From assembly GCF_016863635.1 (NCBI RefSeq), contig NZ_BOPG01000012.1, forward strand, positions 186,001 through 250,000: 64,000 bases of DNA, in the 5' to 3' direction. This document shows positions 1 to 7,190 of this stretch, piece after piece. The translations under genes and the position numbers were made by a program. The DNA is from Virgisporangium aurantiacum (GTDB lineage: Bacteria; Actinomycetota; Actinomycetes; Mycobacteriales; Micromonosporaceae). How positions within the stretch are numbered: position 1 is the stretch's first letter; each line of letters begins with the position of its first letter. Under the pieces are notes generated by a model. That model had not been told where the DNA came from. It made no database searches and was given only the letters and a program-made list of their open reading frames with translations.

Positions 1-1
1 G

Positions 2-445
2 AGCGCGTTGCTGCACATCCCGCCCGGCGACGAGGCGCTCCGCGTGCGGGCCGTTCGACACGCCGGCCGCAATCCCCTCGACGTGGTGACGGAGTGGGTC
101 GCGCTGCGCTTCGCCACCCCGGTCAGCCGCGCCGACGCCGAGGACCCCGGTGTGTGGGAGACGCTACGCCGGCAGGGTCACCACATCCACCTGGTGCGCC
201 AGAGCATCGCCGCCACCGCGGCCAGCGACTCCGTCGCGCCGCTGCTGGAGACCACCGTCGGCACGCCGTTGCTGCTCGTCCGCCGCGTCGCCGTGCTGGC
301 CGACGGACAACCGCTGGCCCTGTCCGAACACCGCTACCTGGGCCACCGGTTCCGGCTGGAGGTCGAGTTCCGCGGTGGTCCGGCGACCGCCGCCACCGAA
401 CCGCCGGGCGTCACCGCCGTCCCCGCACCGCAAGGAGAATCGTGA
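2..445 (+). CDS. GntR-family regulator, C-terminal UTRA domain (5' end outside window)
   Basis: The reading frame enters from the left edge and ends at TGA 443-445, so the N-terminal winged-helix part is missing. The visible 147 or so residues look like the UTRA effector-binding domain of HutC-type GntR regulators: a run of beta strands with the typical late segment PLLLVRRVAVLADGQPL, followed by the strand containing SEHRYLGHRF. UTRA domains bind a small metabolite and control DNA binding by the missing HTH. The stop overlaps the GTG of the sugar-nucleotide dehydratase downstream, so the two are probably co-transcribed and the regulator may respond to a related sugar or phosphonate ligand; that link is inference. 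Confidence 0.75.
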   Translation, partial: SALLHIPPGDEALRVRAVRHAGRNPLDVVTEWVALRFATPVSRADAEDPGVWETLRRQGHHIHLVRQSIAATAASDSVAPLLETTVGTPLLLVRRVAVLADGQPLALSEHRYLGHRFRLEVEFRGGPATAATEPPGVTAVPAPQGES

Positions 446-1455
446 ACCTGCTCGTCACCGGCGCGGCCGGCTTCATCGGCGCCAACTTCGTCCGCTACTG
501 GATCCGCCGTCACCCCGCCGACCGGGTGGTCGCCCTCGACGCGCTCACCTACGCCGGGAACCTCGGCAACCTCGACGACGTCCGGGACCGGATCCGCTTC
601 GTGCGGGCGGACATCGGGGACCTGCCGACCGTCGAGGCGCTGCTGCGCGAACACCGCGTCGACGTCGTGGTGAACTTCGCCGCCGAATCGCACAACAGCC
701 TGGCCGTGCTCGACCCGCACCGGTTCTTCGCCACCAACGTCGTCGGAACGCAGCAATTGCTGGAGGCGTGCCGGCGGGTCGGGCTGGCCCGGTTCCACCA
801 CGTGTCGACCTGCGAGGTCTACGGCGACCTCGACCTCGACGACCCGGGCACGTTCACCGAGGAGTCGCCGTACCGGCCGCGCACCCCCTACAACGCCAGC
901 AAGGCCGGCGCCGACCACGCCGTGCGCGCCTACCACGAGACGTTCCACCTGCCGGTGACCATCACCAACTGCGCCAACAACTACGGCCCGTACCAGTTCC
1001 CCGAGAAGGTCGTCCCGCTGTTCACCACCCGGGCACTGACCGACGAACCGCTGCCGGTCTACGCGTCCAGCGCCAACCGGCGCGAGTGGCTGCACGTCGA
1101 CGACCACTGCGCCGCGATCGAACGGGTACTCCTCGACGGCCGCGACGGGGCCACCTACAACGTCGGCTCCGGGGTCGAGGTCAGCGTCGCCGAGCTGGCC
1201 ACCCGCATCCTCGACCACCTGGGCAAGCCGCACACCCTGCTGCGCACCGTTCCCGACCGGCCCGGCCACGACCGCCGGTACCTGCTCGACTCCACGCTGC
1301 TGCGCACCGAACTCGGCTGGACGCCCACCGTCGACTTCGACCGCGGCCTGGCCGACACCGTCACCTGGTACGCCGACAATCCCGGCTGGTGGCGACCGCT
1401 GCGCACCGCGATCGACGAGAACACCTGGACCGCGAGCGCATCACCGGTGCGCTAA
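442..1455 (+). CDS. dTDP-glucose 4,6-dehydratase-like short-chain dehydrogenase/reductase
   Basis: A 337-residue extended SDR enzyme. The NAD-binding glycine motif TGAAGFIG is at residues 6-13 and the catalytic Tyr-Lys pair at Y150/K154 (PYNASK). Length and the segment NYGPYQFPEKVVPLF match the RmlB family, which converts dTDP-glucose to the 4-keto-6-deoxy sugar. The RmlB Thr-Asp-Glu triad reads Thr-Cys-Glu here (C124, E125), so the usual acid Asp is replaced and the substrate or reaction may differ. GTG start 442 overlaps the stop of the preceding regulator; AAGGAG at about 432-437 is the ribosome binding site. No other dTDP-sugar genes are adjacent in this window. Confidence 0.85.
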   Translation: MNLLVTGAAGFIGANFVRYWIRRHPADRVVALDALTYAGNLGNLDDVRDRIRFVRADIGDLPTVEALLREHRVDVVVNFAAESHNSLAVLDPHRFFATNVVGTQQLLEACRRVGLARFHHVSTCEVYGDLDLDDPGTFTEESPYRPRTPYNASKAGADHAVRAYHETFHLPVTITNCANNYGPYQFPEKVVPLFTTRALTDEPLPVYASSANRREWLHVDDHCAAIERVLLDGRDGATYNVGSGVEVSVAELATRILDHLGKPHTLLRTVPDRPGHDRRYLLDSTLLRTELGWTPTVDFDRGLADTVTWYADNPGWWRPLRTAIDENTWTASASPVR

Positions 1456-1697
1456 AGCAGACCCGCGATCGGGGCGTCCGGGCCGACGGCCTCGATGCCG
1501 AACTCGAGTTCGTCTCGCACCTCGTCGACCGAGTCGTCGTGACCCAGCACCTCGGGAACGTCGTTGCTGAGTTCCAGTTGCTCGAGCATGTCGTACGCCT
1601 CGCCCAGCGTCGAGGCACCCGACTCCTGCGCCCAGCGCAGGACGTTCCGGGTAGCCGCGGAGGGGGCGAACTCCTCATCCCAGCTCATCCGCCACAT
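1452..1697 (-). CDS. small hypothetical acidic protein
   Basis: About 81 residues, acidic and helical, beginning MWRMSWDEEF, with no membrane segment or signal peptide. The stop codon overlaps the stop of the convergent dehydratase gene by three bases, a packing typical of genuine genes. The start is uncertain: ATG 1697 or ATG 1688 are both possible and neither has a strong Shine-Dalgarno sequence. No family was recognised. It lies 16 bp downstream of the STAS gene in the same direction and may be co-transcribed with it. Confidence 0.5.
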   Translation of the reverse strand: MWRMSWDEEFAPSAATRNVLRWAQESGASTLGEAYDMLEQLELSNDVPEVLGHDDSVDEVRDELEFGIEAVGPDAPIAGLL

Positions 1698-1713
1698 CAA
1701 ACCATCAGCGGCG

Positions 1714-2088
1714 TCACCCGCAGAGTTCGTTCCGCGTACGGGTGAGGTCGAGGACCATCGCGGGTAGGCCGGTCGCGTCGACGACCCGCAACACGCATCC
1801 GTCGGCGGCCAACGCCGCGCGGCGTTCCATCAGGACCCTGACGACGCCGGCGTCGATGAACCGGACGTCACCCAGATCGATCTCGATGATCTTGGGGGAC
1901 GCTCGCGCGGCCGTGCAGATGGCCTCGTCGAGGATGCCGCGGTTGGACATGTCGAACGCGCCGACGGCGCGCAGGCGGCACAGGCCGACCGTCACCCGGT
2001 CGACCGAGACCGAGCCTTCCCCAAAGGCGATGACGTTGATCGTGACCGCCTCTCGTGGTCGGATCCACCGCACGGCGTCACCGTTCAT
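1714..2088 (-). CDS. STAS-domain protein (anti-sigma factor antagonist-like)
   Basis: 124 residues forming one STAS domain, the fold of anti-anti-sigma factors such as SpoIIAA/RsbV that release sigma factors from anti-sigma kinases. The beta-strand/helix core ends in IIEIDLGDVRFIDAGVVRVL. At the position where SpoIIAA has its phosphorylated serine (DSSG), this protein has DAGV, so it has no serine or threonine to be switched by phosphorylation. Such serine-less STAS proteins are common in actinobacteria and may act as constitutive partners or bind other ligands. Its partner kinase or sigma is not adjacent. Confidence 0.8.
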   Translation of the reverse strand: MNGDAVRWIRPREAVTINVIAFGEGSVSVDRVTVGLCRLRAVGAFDMSNRGILDEAICTAARASPKIIEIDLGDVRFIDAGVVRVLMERRAALAADGCVLRVVDATGLPAMVLDLTRTRNELCG

Positions 2089-2215
2089 GGTCCGGCCGGA
2101 TCGCCGGATCGCCTATCTCCGGGCACGAGGCGGACCCCACCCACCTGTCCGGAAAACGAATGGTCCGGTCCGAATCACGCTTCGTCCGGTGGACAACCCC
2201 GGGGGGTGGCCGATC

Positions 2216-2227
2216 CGGTCTATACCA
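2216..2227. promoter_or_regulatory. DasR-type (dre-like) operator upstream of the LPMO gene
   Basis: CGGTCTATACCA closely matches the palindromic DasR-responsive element TGGTCTAGACCA and its TATA-centred variants. It lies about 113 bp before the LPMO ATG and 15 bp upstream of a TTGACA -35-like hexamer (2243-2248). DasR is the GlcNAc-responsive GntR repressor of chitin use in actinomycetes, so placement before a chitin-binding oxygenase makes biological sense. Binding itself is inferred. Confidence 0.6.
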
Positions 2228-2340
2228 GATGGCCGGAAACTGTTGACAAACTTAAATGTCTTGATGTCCCCTGTGATGAAGGTCGACGTCGGTGGGCGGA
2301 CTAGTCGTCGGCAGACGCCCTCGCCTGCCGAAGGAGCCAC

Positions 2341-3054
2341 ATGACCCTCCGAAGAAGACTGGCGGTTCTCGCAGCCGCCACTCTCGCCGCACCGCTGCTC
2401 ACCGTGATCATCCCGGCCTCCCCTGCCAGCGCACACGGTTGGGTCACCAGTCCACCGAGCCGCCAGGACCAGTGCGCCACCGGCGTGGTCTCGAACTGCG
2501 GCTCCATCCAGTACGAGCCGCAGAGCGTCGAGGCGCCCAAGGGCTCCCGGAACTGCAGCGGTGGCAGCAGTTTCACCGTCCTCGACGACGACAACAAGGG
2601 CTGGCGCGTCACGTCGATCAGCAGCTCGACGACGTTCACGTGGCGCAACACCGCCATGCACCGCACGCTCAACTGGCAGTACTACGTCGACGGCAACCTG
2701 CACCAGACGTTCACCAACGGCAACGCGCAGCCGCCGCAGATCGTGAACCACCCGGTCACCGGGCTGCCCGGCGGACGGCACAAGATCCTCGCCGTCTGGA
2801 ACATCTACGACACCGCGATGGCGTTCTACGCCTGCGTCGACGTCAACGTCGGCGGCGGCGGCCCGACGAACCCGCCGACCAATCCCCCGCCGACCGGCAA
2901 CTGCGGCGCGGCGTGGAGCGCCTCGGCCGTCTACACCGGCGGCATGGTCGTCTCGCACAAGGCACGCAAGTACACCGCGCGGTGGTGGACCCAGGGCGAG
3001 GAGCCCGGTACCACCGGCGAGTGGGGCGTCTGGCAGGACAACGGCGCCTGCTGA
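2341..3054 (+). CDS. Secreted AA10 lytic polysaccharide monooxygenase with CBM5/12
   Basis: 237 residues. A signal peptide ends at ASA-H, exposing His32 as the mature N-terminus; together with His107 (in NTAMHRT) it forms the copper histidine brace of AA10 LPMOs. The core closes with ILAVWNIYDTAMAFYACVDV, very typical of chitin-active family members. A Gly/Pro linker (about 165-180) leads to a C-terminal CBM5/12 chitin-binding module with the WWTQGE signature. The enzyme would oxidatively cleave crystalline chitin or cellulose outside the cell. ATG 2341 has AAGGAG 10 bp upstream. A dre-like site suggests GlcNAc/DasR control. Confidence 0.95.
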   Translation: MTLRRRLAVLAAATLAAPLLTVIIPASPASAHGWVTSPPSRQDQCATGVVSNCGSIQYEPQSVEAPKGSRNCSGGSSFTVLDDDNKGWRVTSISSSTTFTWRNTAMHRTLNWQYYVDGNLHQTFTNGNAQPPQIVNHPVTGLPGGRHKILAVWNIYDTAMAFYACVDVNVGGGGPTNPPTNPPPTGNCGAAWSASAVYTGGMVVSHKARKYTARWWTQGEEPGTTGEWGVWQDNGAC

Positions 3055-3065
3055 CCCGGAATCAC

Positions 3066-3097
3066 GCCGCCCGGCCCGCCAACCCGGGTCGGGCGGC
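3066..3097 (+). terminator. GC-rich hairpin after the LPMO gene
   Basis: GCCGCCCG at 3066-3073 pairs with CGGGCGGC at 3090-3097, 12 bp after the LPMO stop. There is no U-tract, as is common for actinobacterial terminators. It probably separates the LPMO transcript from modA. Confidence 0.5.
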
Positions 3098-3128
3098 TCC
3101 GAGCACCCACCCGAGCGGAGCCGCGTCG

Positions 3129-3968
3129 ATGATCCTGAGCCGGCGTCACCTCGTCGCCGCGGCCGTGACCGCGGTGACCGTGGTCGCGGCCGTCGGCCTG
3201 TCCACACGGTCCGGTCCGACGACGGACGCCGCGCCCGCGGCGTCGGTCCCCGCCAGCACCGGGCATCACCACGCCGCCGGACCGGCGGCATCCGGTGCTT
3301 CCGGCGCGCCCGGCGGGACGCTCGTCGTGCACGCCGCCGACGAACTACGCGCCACGCTGACCACACTCGTGCCCACGTTCGAGGAGGCCTTCCCGGGCGT
3401 GAAGGTGGCCGTCGAGTACGGCACCGGGCACGCCGGGCACATCCTCGCCGGCGCACCCGTCGACGTGTTCGTCTCCGCCGACGCCGCCGCCACCGCCGAA
3501 CTGGCCGCGCACGTCCGCGGCTCCCCCACGGTCGTCGCCCGGAACCCGATCGTCATCGCCGTGCCGAAAACCGCCGGCACCGGAGTTGCCGGCGTCACCG
3601 ATCTGCCCGACGCCCGGGTGGCGCTGTGCGCCGAGACCACCCCGTGCGGCCGGCGCAGCCGCGCGGCGCTCGACGCGGCGGCCGTCGCCGTGCGGCCCGT
3701 GTCGGTCGAACCGGACCCGGCCACCGCGCTGGCCCGGGTGCGCGCCGGCACCGCCGACGCCGCCCTCGTCTACCGCACCGACGTCGTCGCCGCCGGAGAC
3801 GGCCTGCGCGCCATCGACTTCGCGCAGGCCGCCCGCATCGCCGACGAGTACACCGCCGTCAAGGTGACCACCGGTGCGAACACCGTGGGCGCGGACGCGT
3901 TCGTCGCGTTCCTCGGTTCGGCCCTGGCCCGCCACATCTTCGCCGACACGGGCCTGTCCCCCACGTAG
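3129..3968 (+). CDS. modA: Molybdate ABC transporter substrate-binding protein (solitary copy)
   Basis: 279 residues. An N-terminal signal/anchor is followed by a low-complexity Ala/Ser linker and a periplasmic-binding-protein fold of the ModA type: GGTLVVHAADELRATL, the APVDVFVSADAA segment, ALCAETTPCGRRSRAALDAA, and DAALVYRTDVVAAG, all hallmark stretches of molybdate or tungstate binders. There is no lipobox Cys, unlike the second modA at 5606. ATG 3129 follows GAGCGGAG. It is separated from modABC by an oppositely oriented methyltransferase, so it may be a divergent paralogue serving the same permease or binding tungstate. Confidence 0.85.
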   Translation: MILSRRHLVAAAVTAVTVVAAVGLSTRSGPTTDAAPAASVPASTGHHHAAGPAASGASGAPGGTLVVHAADELRATLTTLVPTFEEAFPGVKVAVEYGTGHAGHILAGAPVDVFVSADAAATAELAAHVRGSPTVVARNPIVIAVPKTAGTGVAGVTDLPDARVALCAETTPCGRRSRAALDAAAVAVRPVSVEPDPATALARVRAGTADAALVYRTDVVAAGDGLRAIDFAQAARIADEYTAVKVTTGANTVGADAFVAFLGSALARHIFADTGLSPT

Positions 3969-4007
3969 TGGACCGGGCGGCGCTCAACCGTCCGGGTCGA
4001 ACGACCG

Positions 4008-4039
4008 TCACCGTTTCACCGGCTTCACCGCTTTCACCG
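4008..4039. repeat. Short tandem TTCACCG repeat
   Basis: Four near-copies of a 7-9 bp unit containing TTCACCG lie head to tail between the modA stop and the 3' end of the convergent methyltransferase gene, overlapping that gene's last codons. They look like a slippage-generated microrepeat; no hairpin potential was noticed. Confidence 0.6.
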
Positions 4040-5074
4040 GCGGGCGGCGACCGCGAGGAACCGGTGCGGCGGGTCGTCGTAGGTGGTGAGGGTCCAGCCG
4101 GTCCGCTCGGCCGCGAGGCGCAGCGGGGTCTCGGCGAGCGGGTCGTCGGGACGCAGTTCGCGGCCGTACCGGGCCGCGAGCGCCGCCCGCCCCGACGGGT
4201 GGAACAGGACGAGCCGGCCACCGGGCCGGGTGACGCGGGCCAGTTCCCGGAGTCCGGCGTCGGTGTCGGGCAGGTGCGTGATCAGCCCGGCGGCGAACAC
4301 CGCGTCGACGGACCCGGTGGCCAGGGGCAGGTGGCGGGCGTCGGCGACGACGAGCAGCGCGCCGCTGGCGGTGGCGGCGAGCCGGGCGACGGCGAGCATC
4401 TGCGGGGTCAGGTCGATGCCGATCACCCTGCCGTCGGCGCCGACCGCGTCGCGCAGGGCGGGCAACGCCCGGCCGGTGCCGCAGCCGACGTCGACCGCCA
4501 CCCCGCCGGGCGCGACCGTGGCATCGGCGACCGCGGCGGCGTAGGCGGGCAGGTCGTCGCCGAACCTCGCGTTCCAGGTGGCGGCGCGGGCGCCGAAGAA
4601 GGCGCGGGTCTCGCTGCGGTACCAGGCGCCGTGCGGGGCGAACCAGCCGTCGATGTGCCGGATGACCGGCCAGCCCGGATCGTGCAGGTCGACGACGACG
4701 TGCGCGTCGTCGCCCCGGTACCCGCCGGCGCCGGCGGCGGTGCGGACCCAGATGGTCAGCGCCCATTCCGTCGTCGGGACATGGTCGCGCCAGCGCGGCC
4801 CGTCGGCGATGACGGCCGTGTCGGGCGTCCGCCCGGTCCGGACGTCGGCGTGGTTGGCGCAGGCGGCGTCGCTGACGCGGACGCAGGTGCGGCCGGCGGC
4901 CCGCAGCGTGGCGGCCAGACGGTCGGCGAGCAGCCGGGCACCGCCGCCGGAGCCGCCGGAGCCGTCGACGTGGACGGACGGCGCCCCGGCGGGCACGGCG
5001 GCCGTCAGGTGGGCCAGCACGGTGGACCAGCGCTCGCGTTGTTCGCCCGTCAGGCCCGCCAGGTCCTCAGCCAT
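4034..5074 (-). CDS. Fusion of a kinase-dead uridine-kinase-like P-loop domain with a class I SAM methyltransferase
   Basis: 346 residues. Residues about 30-160 resemble actinobacterial uridine kinases, including the closing VVVDLHDPGWPVIRHI segment, but the Walker A stretch reads DGSGGSGGGARLL: the catalytic Lys and Thr of GKT are Gly and Ala. The C-terminal half (about 165-346) is a methyltransferase with motif I VDVGCGTGRALPAL and a motif-II-like GRVIGIDLTPQML. Substrate unknown. ATG 5074 is chosen (GGAGGG lies immediately before it); an upstream ATG near 5105 is possible. It is divergent from the molbindin regulator and sits between modA copies, so a link to molybdenum metabolism is possible but unproven. 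Confidence 0.8.
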   Translation of the reverse strand: MAEDLAGLTGEQRERWSTVLAHLTAAVPAGAPSVHVDGSGGSGGGARLLADRLAATLRAAGRTCVRVSDAACANHADVRTGRTPDTAVIADGPRWRDHVPTTEWALTIWVRTAAGAGGYRGDDAHVVVDLHDPGWPVIRHIDGWFAPHGAWYRSETRAFFGARAATWNARFGDDLPAYAAAVADATVAPGGVAVDVGCGTGRALPALRDAVGADGRVIGIDLTPQMLAVARLAATASGALLVVADARHLPLATGSVDAVFAAGLITHLPDTDAGLRELARVTRPGGRLVLFHPSGRAALAARYGRELRPDDPLAETPLRLAAERTGWTLTTYDDPPHRFLAVAARR

Positions 5075-5163
5075 CCCTCCATCATGCAGATACGGCGCCA
5101 TCATGGCCAGAAGTGTTGCGGATACGAGTCGTTTCGCCGGTCCTGCGCCGCATATGCGGACGG

Positions 5164-5169
5164 TAGGCT
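5164..5169 (+). promoter_or_regulatory. -10 box for a leaderless transcript of the molbindin regulator
   Basis: TAGGCT is followed by 6 nt and then GTG 5176, placing the expected transcription start on the initiation codon. No Shine-Dalgarno sequence is present. Confidence 0.6.
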
Positions 5170-5175
5170 GCGCGC

Positions 5176-5592
5176 GTGACAGAGTTTCGCATCGGTGAGG
5201 CCGCCGAGCTGCTCGGGGTGAGCGTCGACACCGTGCGCCGGTGGATCGACGCCGGCCGGCTGGCAGCCGCCCGCGACGAACACGGGCACCGGGTGATCGA
5301 CGGCGTCGACCTGGCCGCTTTCGTGCGATCACAGGCGGGCGAGCCGGACGGCCGGTCGGAGGAGTCGTCGGCCCGCAACCGGCTGCGCGGGATCGTGACC
5401 GCGGTCGTCAAGGACACCGTGATGGCGCAGGTCGACATCCAGGCCGGCCCGTTCCGGGTGGTGTCGCTGATGAGCCGGGAGGCCGTCGACGAACTCGACC
5501 TGCACGTCGGGTCGGTGGCCGTCGCGGTGATCAAGTCGACCACGGTGGTGGTGGAGCGGTCCACGCCGGCCGTGGTGTCCAGGCGAGGGTGA
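5176..5592 (+). CDS. HTH plus molbindin (TOBE/Mop) regulator of molybdate uptake
   Basis: 138 residues. The N-terminal MerR/excisionase-like helix-turn-helix (IGEAAELLGVSVDTVRRWID) is joined to a Mop/TOBE domain beginning at about residue 65 (SARNRLRGIVTAVVKD) that ends with the typical VAVAVIKSTTVVVE. Mop domains bind molybdate oxyanions, so the protein should sense molybdate and control the adjacent modABC genes, functionally equivalent to ModE though built differently. It starts 13 bp upstream of modA2 and is probably the first gene of the mod operon. Leaderless start at GTG 5176. Confidence 0.85.
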   Translation: MTEFRIGEAAELLGVSVDTVRRWIDAGRLAAARDEHGHRVIDGVDLAAFVRSQAGEPDGRSEESSARNRLRGIVTAVVKDTVMAQVDIQAGPFRVVSLMSREAVDELDLHVGSVAVAVIKSTTVVVERSTPAVVSRRG

Positions 5593-5605
5593 CGGAGGAG
5601 AAGTA

Positions 5606-6400
5606 GTGCGCGTACGTGTCGTTCTGGCCGGCTTGACGGCGCTGGCCCTGGTCGGTCTGGTCGGGTGCGGCGGGGACAGCAAGGAGGACGCCGGGTCCTC
5701 GTCGACCGGCACCACTACGGGCGTCACCGGCACCGTCACGGTGTTCGCGGCGGCATCGTTGACGGAGTCGTTCAAGCAGATCGGTACCGACTTCGAGAAG
5801 GCCAATCCGGGTGCGAAGGTCACGTTCAACTTCGCCGGTAGTTCGGCGCTGGCGACGCAGATCAACCAGGGCGCACCGGCCGACGTGTTCGCCTCGGCCG
5901 CGCCGGCGAACATGAAGACGGTCACCGATGCCGGCAACGGCGACGGAACCCCGACGACGTTCGTGAAGAATCAGCTCGTGATCGCGGTTCCGAAGGGCAA
6001 CCCCAAGGGCGTCAAGGGCCTGTCCGACCTCACGAAGTCCGGCGTGAAGGTGGCGCTGTGCGCCGAGCAGGTGCCGTGCGGCGCGGCGGCGAAGAAGGCG
6101 CTCGACGCGGCCGGTGTGAAGCTCACCCCGGTGACGCTGGAACAGGACGTGAAGGCGGCCCTGTCGAAGGTGAAACTCGGCGAGGTCGACGCCGCGCTGG
6201 TGTACCGGACCGACGCGAAGGCGGCATCGTCGGATGTGGAGGGTGTGGAGTTCCCGGAGTCCGCGGGCGCGGTCAACGACTACCCGATCGTCGTGCTGAA
6301 GGGTGCGCCGAACAAGGCCGGCGCGACGGCGTTCGTCGAGTACGTGAAGTCCGACAAGGGCCGGGCGGTACTCAGCGGAGCCGGATTCCAGGCACCCTGA
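5606..6400 (+). CDS. modA: Molybdate ABC transporter substrate-binding lipoprotein
   Basis: 264 residues. A signal peptide ends in the lipobox LVGC with Cys21 as the lipidation site. The mature part has the ModA pattern TVFAAASLTESFKQIG, FAGSSALATQINQGAPADVF and CAEQVPCGAAAKKALDAAG. It would capture molybdate outside the membrane for ModBC. GTG 5606 has GGAGGAG 5 bp upstream. It is similar to, but clearly diverged from, the modA at 3129. Confidence 0.95.
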   Translation: MRVRVVLAGLTALALVGLVGCGGDSKEDAGSSSTGTTTGVTGTVTVFAAASLTESFKQIGTDFEKANPGAKVTFNFAGSSALATQINQGAPADVFASAAPANMKTVTDAGNGDGTPTTFVKNQLVIAVPKGNPKGVKGLSDLTKSGVKVALCAEQVPCGAAAKKALDAAGVKLTPVTLEQDVKAALSKVKLGEVDAALVYRTDAKAASSDVEGVEFPESAGAVNDYPIVVLKGAPNKAGATAFVEYVKSDKGRAVLSGAGFQAP

Positions 6401-6401
6401 C

Positions 6402-7190
6402 GTGCGGCGCGTTCAGAGGGCACCGCTGGCACTGCTGGTTCCGGCGGCGCTCGGGCTGGTGTTCCTGACGCTGCCGTTGGCGGGGCTGCTGATCCGGGCG
6501 CCGTGGAGCACGATGCCGCAGCGCCTCACCGAGCCCGGGGTGCTCACCGCGTTGCGGCTGTCGCTGCAGACGGCCACCCTCGCCACCGCCCTGTGCCTGG
6601 TGCTCGGCGTGCCGCTGGCGTGGGTGCTGGCGCGGGTCGAGTTCCCCGGCCGGCGACTGGTCCGGGCACTGGTCACGGTGCCGCTGGTGCTCCCACCGGT
6701 GGTCGGCGGGGTGGCGCTCCTGCTCGTGTTCGGCCGCCGCGGGCTGGTCGGTGAATGGCTCGACGCCACGTTCGGAATCACGTTGCCGTTCACCACCACC
6801 GGCGTCGTGCTCGCGGAGGCGTTCGTCGCGATGCCGTTCCTCGTCATCGCCGTCGAGGGGGCGTTGCGCGGCGCCGACTCCCGCTACGAGGAGGCCGCCG
6901 CCACCCTCGGCGCCGGCCGGTGGACCACGTTCACCCACGTGACCCTGCCGCTGGTGGCACCCGGCGTCGCCGCCGGTGCGGTCCTGTGCTGGGCCCGCGC
7001 CCTCGGCGAGTTCGGCGCCACCATCACCTTCGCCGGCAACTTCCCCGGCCGCACGCAGACCATGCCGCTCGCGGTATATCTCGCGCTGGAGACCGACCTC
7101 GACGCGGCCATCGTGCTCAGCCTCATCCTGCTCACCGTCTCCGTGGTCATCCTCGCCGCCCTGCGCGACAAATGGATCGCCGGCCCGTGA
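6402..7190 (+). CDS. modB: Molybdate ABC transporter permease
   Basis: 262 residues with about six membrane helices and the inner-membrane-component EAA loop (EAAATLGAGRWTTFTHVTLPL at roughly residues 165-185), which contacts the ATPase. The order modA-modB-modC is the standard operon. GTG 6402 starts one base after the modA stop, implying translational coupling. The 3' end overlaps modC by four bases (GTGA). Confidence 0.95.
   Translation: MRRVQRAPLALLVPAALGLVFLTLPLAGLLIRAPWSTMPQRLTEPGVLTALRLSLQTATLATALCLVLGVPLAWVLARVEFPGRRLVRALVTVPLVLPPVVGGVALLLVFGRRGLVGEWLDATFGITLPFTTTGVVLAEAFVAMPFLVIAVEGALRGADSRYEEAAATLGAGRWTTFTHVTLPLVAPGVAAGAVLCWARALGEFGATITFAGNFPGRTQTMPLAVYLALETDLDAAIVLSLILLTVSVVILAALRDKWIAGP

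Noticed and set aside
4008..4039. TTCACCG repeats as a phase-variable promoter
   Set aside because: They lie between convergent 3' ends, away from any promoter.
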